Source: Alphaproteobacteria bacterium UBA6189
GTDB lineage: Bacteria > Pseudomonadota > Alphaproteobacteria > Rickettsiales > UBA3002
Direction of reading: 5' to 3'
Length of the DNA: 8,964 nt
Assembly: GCA_002422745.1 (NCBI GenBank)
Contig: DITH01000200.1
Location: forward strand, 1-8,964
Under the pieces are notes generated by a model. That model did no database searches. It was not told the origin of the DNA and saw only the letters and a list, made by a program, of their open reading frames with translations. The number at the start of each line of letters is the position of its first letter. Within the stretch, counting starts at the first letter, position 1. Positions 1-4,618 of the stretch are shown one piece after another. Position numbers and translations under genes: made by a program.

Positions 1-400
1 GCGCACCCACCGGCATGAACATCATCACGAGGTAACACACAGCCACATCGAACGGCTCATAATCAAACCGGCAGGCATCCATCTGCACCAGATGTTCCTT
101 ACCCGGTCCCGAATACTGGCCACACATCTCCGCGCTTGGCTCAATCGGCACCAGCTTTGCCTGCCGCTGCGTGAGCGCCGCTTCCAGCGCCTTGCCGATA
201 TTGCCGGTGGAAGCGCCGATGTCATAGACTAGCCCGCCTTGCGGGATATAATGGCGGGCGATATGCGCCACCGCGCCAGTCACCAGATCATACCAAGGCA
301 GCTGCTCGCGCACATGCTGGTTGAAACTTTGGGCAACGCCTGCGTGCTCGAACGTCCATTCTTTCGGTATGTCCATTACGGTGTGGGTAGTGTTGTCCAT
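1..400 (-). CDS. Class I SAM-dependent methyltransferase, phage type, cut by the window edge
   Basis: This frame is open from an ATG at 400 to the window edge, giving about 133 residues of an incomplete protein. Residues 58-69 (VYDIGASTGNIG) are a clear methyltransferase motif I, the glycine-rich SAM-binding loop. Glu87 in PIEPS sits where the acidic residue that binds the SAM ribose is expected at the end of strand 2. FDVAVCYLVMMFMP (117-130) looks like the motif IV strand. The N-terminal part (FNQHVREQLPWYDLV) resembles phage-encoded methyltransferases related to the CmoA group; the real substrate (DNA, RNA or protein) cannot be read from this. It is the last visible gene of the minus-strand ParB operon. 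A second ATG at 376 overlaps the stop of the preceding gene as TAATG, so translation may begin there, 8 residues later. Neither start has a strong Shine-Dalgarno site. The family call is firm and the function is open. Confidence 0.8.
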   Translation of the reverse strand, partial: MDNTTHTVMDIPKEWTFEHAGVAQSFNQHVREQLPWYDLVTGAVAHIARHYIPQGGLVYDIGASTGNIGKALEAALTQRQAKLVPIEPSAEMCGQYSGPGKEHLVQMDACRFDYEPFDVAVCYLVMMFMPVGA

Positions 401-798
401 TGTTCGTTCTCAAATACTTTGACGGAAGGAATGCCAAATTCCGCATACATGGCCTGCGTGCGCGGGTTGCTCTCAATCGCCAGATATTGCTCGCCGTTCT
501 TTCCATGCTTTGGGAACACCAGTGTTTCCAGCATGATGCGCTTGGCAATATGCGGCGGTTTGTAATAGCGGTTGAAATGCGCTTCCTGCGGCACCCATCC
601 GGCCTTGAAATACAGGCTATCCAGTGTCGGCTGCTTGTGCTTCTCAGGCCGCGCCGTCATCAGGATGGTGTGATAGGGTGCCACCAGACTCACCAGCCAG
701 TTACGGTAAGTTTCCTGCTGGATTTGCAGGGCAAAAGGCTTGCGCTTCTCATGACTATTGGCCACCAGCGTATGATTCAGATCGAGCAGAATAATCAT
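376..798 (-). CDS. Small HAD-superfamily protein resembling polynucleotide 3'-phosphatase domains, with altered catalytic motifs
   Basis: 140 residues. The order of motifs matches the HAD fold: motif I LLDLNHTLV with nucleophile-position Asp6; motif II LMTARPE with Thr48; lysines 80 and 86 as motif III candidates; and motif IV LAIESNPRTQAMYAEFGIP (107-124). The last motif resembles the DDRP...MWRxxG signature of phosphatase domains in T4-type polynucleotide kinases. Two usual catalytic positions differ. The Asp normally two residues after the nucleophile is Asn8, and the motif IV acidic pair is Glu109-Ser110. The protein may therefore have weak, altered or no phosphatase activity. Its ATG overlaps the preceding TGA as ATGA, and its own stop overlaps the next gene, so it is translationally coupled in the ParB/methyltransferase operon. 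A nucleotide or nucleic-acid end substrate would suit this setting, but that is inference. Confidence 0.75.
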   Translation of the reverse strand: MIILLDLNHTLVANSHEKRKPFALQIQQETYRNWLVSLVAPYHTILMTARPEKHKQPTLDSLYFKAGWVPQEAHFNRYYKPPHIAKRIMLETLVFPKHGKNGEQYLAIESNPRTQAMYAEFGIPSVKVFENEQWTTLPTP

Positions 799-2309
799 AA
801 CTTAATTCCTAATCGCCGGGAGAAGGCCTGCTTTGCCTCAGCCACCAGCCCCATGCGGCTGCCATCAGGATAGGGAAGATCAAACTCAAATTCGAGTGCT
901 GCTTTCAGTCTTTTGAGATTGATTTCCCGTGGCTTACCGCAAATGGCCTGCACGTTGCTGTTGCTTTCATCCACCTGCACCGCGAGGAAGAATTGCTTGA
1001 ACAATTCATAAAACTCCCGCTGCGTGTGGTACTTCTGCACTTTCGGCGAAGTGGCAATATCGCCCAGCGTAATGCCCGGTTCATAATCCAGCTTAAACAG
1101 CACCGCGCCGGATTGCCGTTCATTCAGCGAATGGTAACCGCTCAGCTGCTTGATGTTGATATGGTTGATGGCAGAGGCCACCGCGTAAAGCTGCGTGGAC
1201 TCATCCGCCAGCGCCGCGCAGATACAGGCGATATGCTCGCGGTCGGCCTGAAACGGCACGCTGTTCAGCACGCTGGAAATGAAGATGGACGAATAGCGCA
1301 GCTTCTGCGTGCCAATGGCGTGCAGGAACTCCCGCGTCAGCGCGAGGCTGGCTTCCTTGTCGATTTCATCGCTTTCGCCCACGCGGTAGGGTTCAAACGG
1401 CGTGACCTTAATGCCCATGCTGCGAAGGATGCGGGTTTCATGCAAATGCCCCGCACCAAAATCCAGCACGCAGCGGCCATGCTGCCTGATCCAGCGTTCG
1501 CGGTTGGCTGCCTCGTGAATATCAAAGGCCTTGGCGGTAGAATCCCCCGCCACCGCAAAGATGAAACCACGCCCAAGGCTGTTTCGCACCTGACGCAGGC
1601 GCCGGAAAGAATTATGGCGCAGCAGATCCTCGTACCGGCGATGAATATCAAAATCCATCGACAGGTAATTGAGCATCGCTTCCGCCAGCTGGCCTTCCGC
1701 ATCGGTAACAAACACCACCGGAACCTGTTCCAATCCCAATTCGGCACAGTGCTGCAAGCGACCTATGCCATTAACCACCCGGTAATCCCGCGTGGCCACC
1801 ACCGGCATCATGATTCCGCGCCGCTTGAGTGTTTTGGCGATGTTCAGTGAATAGCCCTTCCAGCGGCCTGTGTTCGCCTTCAGAAACGGTGCGATAGGAT
1901 GCGGCTTGGCATTCAGGCATGGATAAAACTCCGGGCTATCCACCGCTTTGTCGGGCAGGCCTTCGGCGAGCTTCCGCACATCCGCCGCCTGCATCCGGGC
2001 AGTCATATCCGCCACCGTGTCGCTCTGGCCTAAGTCATTGGTGGCGCGGTTAAACACCACGTTGACGCCTTTGCGCTCCGCCAAATCCATCGGGCGCGTG
2101 ACCTCCAGCGGCAGCTGTGTCGCTCCCATGCGGCAGGCGACATGATGGCGCTGGTGGCCGGAGATGATTTCACCGTCCGGCGTCGCATAGAGCGGTAGCA
2201 GAAAGCCCAGCTTGCGAAGCGACAGTTCAATCAAATCCAGCCGCTCCGGGTCTGCCACGCGCGGGTTATAGGTGGAAGGCGCAATATCTGTGACGTTTAC
2301 CAGTTTCAT
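795..2309 (-). CDS. ParB-like / ParB-like / methyltransferase-like fusion protein (504 aa)
   Basis: I start the gene at the ATG at 2309, which forms an ATGA overlap with the upstream stop. A longer frame up to 2387 only re-reads the upstream gene. Residues 1-90 are a ParB N-terminal-type domain with box SGHQRHHVACRMG (50-62). Residues about 150-215 look like a second, diverged copy (NGIGRLQHCAELG, 180-192, then VPVVFVTD). Residues 279-310 hold a methyltransferase motif I (VLDFGAGHLHE) and a strand-2 acidic residue (PFEPY, Glu306). SSVLNSVPF (345-353) resembles the VLNVI-type motif IV of putative methyltransferases associated with DNA phosphorothioation. The C-terminal 100 residues are unassigned. 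ParB-fold domains bind nucleotides or DNA and are often fused to phage DNA methylases, so a DNA-directed modification role is plausible but unproven. It is not a chromosome-partitioning ParB: no ParA neighbour or ParB helix-turn-helix region is evident. Confidence 0.82.
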   Translation of the reverse strand: MKLVNVTDIAPSTYNPRVADPERLDLIELSLRKLGFLLPLYATPDGEIISGHQRHHVACRMGATQLPLEVTRPMDLAERKGVNVVFNRATNDLGQSDTVADMTARMQAADVRKLAEGLPDKAVDSPEFYPCLNAKPHPIAPFLKANTGRWKGYSLNIAKTLKRRGIMMPVVATRDYRVVNGIGRLQHCAELGLEQVPVVFVTDAEGQLAEAMLNYLSMDFDIHRRYEDLLRHNSFRRLRQVRNSLGRGFIFAVAGDSTAKAFDIHEAANRERWIRQHGRCVLDFGAGHLHETRILRSMGIKVTPFEPYRVGESDEIDKEASLALTREFLHAIGTQKLRYSSIFISSVLNSVPFQADREHIACICAALADESTQLYAVASAINHINIKQLSGYHSLNERQSGAVLFKLDYEPGITLGDIATSPKVQKYHTQREFYELFKQFFLAVQVDESNSNVQAICGKPREINLKRLKAALEFEFDLPYPDGSRMGLVAEAKQAFSRRLGIKL

Positions 2310-2896
2310 AATCCAAGCCGCTTTTTTAGTTCTGTGATGATTTCTTTTTTCTCGAAGCCCACATCCTGTTTCATGGCCTCCAGCCATTCGAGATATTGCT
2401 CTCGCGGGATAGGGAATGTGTAGCCGCCAATCCGGGCGGAGGTGTCGGCTTCCTCGATGTCGTCCTCGCCATCCTCGCCGAACCCATCGGCCAGCTCATC
2501 CAGCGAGGCCTGAATCTCCTTCAGTTCCTCCGCGTTGAAGCCCAGCATGTCGGTGTCATAGGAAGCATCATCCAGTTCGGTGATCTCCAGCTGGAGCAGT
2601 GCCTTGTCCCATTCCGATTCCTCGCCCACGCGGTTATCGGTGATGCGGTACGCCTTGATCTGCTCCGGCGTCAGTTCCGTAGCCACATGCACCGGCACTT
2701 TCTTTAAGCCCAGTCGCTTGGCCGCCTCGAAGCGCACATGCCCGACGACGATCACCATTTCCTTGTCGGTAACAATCGGCTGGCGGAAGCCAAACTCCTT
2801 GATGGACGCGGCCACCTTTTCAATCGCGTGGGCATTGATCCGTGGGTTCCGCGCATAGGGAATCACCTGATCCAGCGGCATCAGTTCAATCTTCAT
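2306..2896 (-). CDS. Stand-alone ParB-fold (ParB/Srx) phage protein
   Basis: 196 residues, first gene of the minus-strand operon. The N-terminal half is a ParB N-terminal domain: MKIELMPLDQVIPYARNPR, a helix, then the box VVGHVRFEAAKRLGLKKVPV (50-69) with the GxxRxxA signature (G52, R55, A58). In many phages this half (through about residue 128, MLGF...EEL) is followed by a DNA adenine or cytosine methylase domain. Here it is followed by a very acidic stretch (133-151) and a short tail, GGYTFPIPREQYLEWL and KKEIITELKKRLGL. The methylase is therefore absent from this chain. An ideal Shine-Dalgarno AAGGAGA (2904-2910) lies 7 bases before the ATG. The stop overlaps the next ATG as ATGA, which suggests coupled, stoichiometric expression with the ParB/methyltransferase fusion. 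The fold is certain; the role (DNA binding, nicking or targeting of a modification enzyme) is inferred. Confidence 0.88.
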   Translation of the reverse strand: MKIELMPLDQVIPYARNPRINAHAIEKVAASIKEFGFRQPIVTDKEMVIVVGHVRFEAAKRLGLKKVPVHVATELTPEQIKAYRITDNRVGEESEWDKALLQLEITELDDASYDTDMLGFNAEELKEIQASLDELADGFGEDGEDDIEEADTSARIGGYTFPIPREQYLEWLEAMKQDVGFEKKEIITELKKRLGL

Positions 2897-2916
2897 CTCA
2901 CTATCTCCTTGGTTTT

Positions 2917-2933
2917 TGCGAAGTGGTTTCGCA
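2917..2933 (-). promoter_or_regulatory. 17-bp dyad in the ParB operon leader (possible operator or mRNA hairpin)
   Basis: TGCGAA (2917-2922) and TTCGCA (2928-2933) are perfect inverted copies around a 5-base centre. The dyad ends 6 bases upstream of the AAGGAGA ribosome-binding site of the first ParB gene. This position suits an operator bound by a phage regulator, or a small leader hairpin that affects translation. No T-run follows on the minus strand, so it does not look like a terminator. Confidence 0.45.
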
Positions 2934-2937
2934 GGGC

Positions 2938-3005
2938 ATTTCGTTTTTTGTTTTTGGGTTATCCTTATTTCTCAATCGGATGCGCCGAAAAAAACGAAAC
3001 GAAAT
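2938..3005. repeat. 9-bp inverted repeat in A/T-run DNA between the divergent ParB operon and DUF3768 gene
   Basis: ATTTCGTTT (2938-2946) recurs inverted as AAACGAAAT (2997-3005). The right arm lies in a run of three direct CGAAA units (2986-3004), and the left arm continues into T-runs (2944-2955). The gap between the genes (2897-3191, about 295 bases) otherwise shows no gene. I found no minus-strand promoter that matches both consensus boxes. The repeat and the bent-DNA-like A/T tracts suggest a shared control region, on position alone. Confidence 0.4.
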
Positions 3006-3191
3006 CGACATTTTGAAGCTGGCGCTGGGGAAATTCCGCGCTCGCGGCGTACCCGTGCAGGCCGGGCTGGAAGGACCCGCCGCGCTCGTTTCCGTTCAAC
3101 ACACTGAAAAACATATCAAAACGGCGTTGATTGCAGCTGCACGCCTGTTATCCAATAGAAGGTTTAACCCCATAAGAAAGAGGCAAACACT

Positions 3192-3581
3192 ATGGAAAAA
3201 CACACCAACCCCATCGAATTTGACGCCAAACCCAACGAAAAAGCCATCGACCCCAGCGAATATGCCAAGCGCATAGCCGAACTGAATGACCGCTTTCGCC
3301 AAACCTATTGGGGCGGAAAGGTGATGACCACCCAAGGCGTGGATCAACTCGATGAACTGACCAGCATCAAGCTATTCTCAGCCGTGATGCACTATGATGA
3401 ATTCACCGAGGGAGATGATCCATACGGTGAACACGACTTCGGTAAGGTGGTAATCGACGGCCAGACCTTCTTCTGGAAGATCGACTATTACGACACCCGC
3501 ATGGAATATGGCTCGGAAGACCCAGCCAACCCCCATGTCACCACCCGCGTGCTGACCATCATGCTCGCCAGCGAGTATTAA
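3192..3581 (+). CDS. DUF3768 family protein
   Basis: 129 residues, matching the conserved core of DUF3768, a small family of unknown function found mainly in Alphaproteobacteria and often on plasmids, phages and other accessory DNA. The family signatures are plain: DPYGEHDFG (76-84), FFWKIDYYD (93-101) and the C-terminal RVLTIMLASEY (119-129). The first 25 residues are a polar extension. The protein has no signal peptide or membrane segment and is predicted to be cytoplasmic. A purine-rich ribosome-binding site (AAGAAAGAGG) precedes the ATG at about 8 bases. It is the only plus-strand gene inside the phage-like block, divergent from the ParB operon. It is convergent with the tail gene, and their stop codons overlap in TTAA at 3578-3581. 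The family assignment is confident; no biochemical role can be given. Confidence 0.9.
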   Translation: MEKHTNPIEFDAKPNEKAIDPSEYAKRIAELNDRFRQTYWGGKVMTTQGVDQLDELTSIKLFSAVMHYDEFTEGDDPYGEHDFGKVVIDGQTFFWKIDYYDTRMEYGSEDPANPHVTTRVLTIMLASEY

Positions 3582-4159
3582 CCCCGAATCTTGGACAGGT
3601 AGAACGCCAGATTCTGCATAAACTCCTTCGGCAGGCGATCCGCCACCGTGCGCTCCATCACCTGCACATTCTCCTTCTGCTTAAACAGCTGCATGATGCC
3701 GGGACCAAACAGCATCTTCAGCGGCAACCGCTTCCCCGATTTCCGCATATACACTTCCGTTTCGCTCGAACCCTTCTTGCGCGGCGCGATGAAGGCGCTG
3801 CGATAGGTTTTCGTCTTGCCCCATGCTTTGGCCTTCACCAGCCCACGCTTGCCACCGGGCTGCTGAGTAGGCTTCTTCGATCCCACCACAAATTCAATAA
3901 GCCGCAAAGGGCGCTCGCTTGCCGCCAGTTCCGCCCATAAGCGCCGCACAGTAGATTTACGGGTTTCGATACGCCGTTTTACCGCTGCCTGCCTGCCGCC
4001 GATCTGTGGGGCTATATGGCGGGCGCTGGCAGACTTGGTACTCTCCGCCACCCGGTTAAGTGTCCGCACCGTCGCCTGCGGCACGGCCTGCTTCTCCAGA
4101 CTGCTCAGGCCACGGCGAAGCGCCTTCAGATCGCTCTCGACTGAAATATCTACAGGCAT
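3578..4159 (-). CDS. Prophage minor tail protein Z-like
   Basis: 193 residues, close to the usual length of the phage minor tail protein Z family (lambda gpZ-like, tail completion or head-tail joining). The support is an N-terminal amphipathic stretch (DLKALRRGLSSLEKQAVPQATVRTLNRVA), a basic middle rich in Lys and Arg, and the characteristic LKMLFGPGIMQLF (148-160) followed by a C-terminal helix. The ATG at 4159 has AGGAA (4166-4170) 6 bases upstream. The stop of a preceding minus-strand frame lies 15 bases before it, the tight spacing of a structural operon. In intact phages this gene sits among other head and tail genes. Here the next gene downstream on the same strand is the ParB operon some 680 bases away, and upstream only a fragment remains. 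That argues for a decayed or rearranged prophage. Confidence 0.83.
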   Translation of the reverse strand: MPVDISVESDLKALRRGLSSLEKQAVPQATVRTLNRVAESTKSASARHIAPQIGGRQAAVKRRIETRKSTVRRLWAELAASERPLRLIEFVVGSKKPTQQPGGKRGLVKAKAWGKTKTYRSAFIAPRKKGSSETEVYMRKSGKRLPLKMLFGPGIMQLFKQKENVQVMERTVADRLPKEFMQNLAFYLSKIRG

Positions 4160-4174
4160 GATAATTTCCTGATG

Positions 4175-4312
4175 CTATGCTGCTATTGGCAGCGGTTCCC
4201 ACTGGAAGGTTTTCCCATCCAGATTTGGCGGGGACTTGAATAAATGCCCCCAAAGCTCTAAAGTCTGCTGCAACTCCAGTATGCGGTTCGAGTTAATTCC
4301 GCGCCGGAGCAC
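4175..4312 (-). pseudogene. Probable 3' remnant of a phage gene upstream of the tail gene
   Basis: The minus-strand frame ending in TAG at 4177-4175 reads VLRRGINSNRILELQQTLEL (from a GTG at 4312) and then a hydrophilic, Trp-containing stretch ending EPLPIAA. The composition looks protein-like. The stop lies 15 bases before the tail-gene ATG, as expected for an upstream operon partner. There is no ATG and no ribosome-binding site. Upstream, the frame runs into the opposite-strand PhnA-domain gene. The simplest reading is the C-terminal 40 or so residues of a phage gene whose 5' part was lost at the prophage border. A tiny GTG- or TTG-started gene remains possible. The family is not recognised. 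Confidence 0.4.
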
Positions 4313-4330
4313 CAACCAAAAGGCACCCCG

Positions 4331-4552
4331 ATGGATGATCTCGACGTAAAAGACTGTAACGGTACCAAACTGGCCGATGGCGATGCCGTGACCCTCATCA
4401 AGGATTTAAAGGTCAAAGGTGCCAACACCACCTTAAAGCGCGGTACGCTCATTAAAAATATCCGCCTGACCTATAATGAGCAAGAGATCGAGTGTAATGC
4501 CGAGAAGGTCAAAGGGTTGGTGCTGCGCACCGAATTCCTGAAAAAAGCGTAA
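4331..4552 (+). CDS. Short PhnA/YjdM C-terminal-domain protein
   Basis: 73 residues that correspond to the C-terminal domain of the PhnA/YjdM family (historically 'alkylphosphonate utilization protein'). The family sequence VKDxNGxxLxDGDxVTLIKDLKVKG is matched in residues 6-30, followed by KRGTLIKNIRL (36-46) and a C-terminal LVLRTEFLKKA. Full-length members carry an N-terminal zinc ribbon of about 35 residues with two Cys pairs. It is absent here, and the only cysteines are 9 and 55. An AAAAGG ribosome-binding site (about 4318-4323) precedes the ATG, so the short form appears to be a real gene and not a fragment. Despite the name, this family is not part of C-P lyase, and no phosphonate genes are nearby. 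The gene is convergent with the prepilin-like gene. Its function is unknown. Confidence 0.8.
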   Translation: MDDLDVKDCNGTKLADGDAVTLIKDLKVKGANTTLKRGTLIKNIRLTYNEQEIECNAEKVKGLVLRTEFLKKA

Positions 4553-4592
4553 GGTTTACCCTCAATTATTCCAAGCCGTTAGGGTATCCCGG

Positions 4593-4616
4593 CACGCACG
4601 ATTAACGTGCTGCGTG
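4593..4616. terminator. Hairpin between convergent PhnA-domain and prepilin genes (possible bidirectional terminator)
   Basis: GCACG (4596-4600) and CGTGC (4606-4610) flank ATTAA. The outer CAC (4593-4595) can pair with GTG (4614-4616) across a 3-base bulge, giving an 8-bp imperfect stem. It sits between two convergent stop codons (4552 and 4619), where a terminator is expected. Neither strand has a good T-run after it, so the call is weak. A second 6-bp inverted pair, TACCCT/AGGGTA, lies at 4557-4586. Confidence 0.3.
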
Positions 4617-4618
4617 GT

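Noticed and set aside
993..1850. Long plus-strand open frame (285 codons) opposite the ParB/methyltransferase fusion
   Set aside because: No recognisable domain, no ribosome-binding site, and it lies fully antisense to a gene with clear motifs and coupled starts and stops; it is a G+C-driven shadow frame.
2310..2387. A longer N-terminus (26 extra residues) for the ParB/methyltransferase fusion
   Set aside because: The extension re-reads the end of the upstream ParB gene in another frame. The ATG at 2309 gives an ATGA overlap and begins exactly at the ParB-domain sequence.
2306..2896. Chromosome-partitioning parB / origin-proximal locus
   Set aside because: No parA neighbour, no ParB-type helix-turn-helix or C-terminal dimer domain, and no palindromic parS-like site was seen; neighbours are phage-type genes.
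2842..3276. Plus-strand frame crossing the gap between the ParB operon and the DUF3768 gene
   Set aside because: It overlaps the ends of both real genes out of frame, has low-complexity Lys/Arg content over A-tracts, and shows no family signature.
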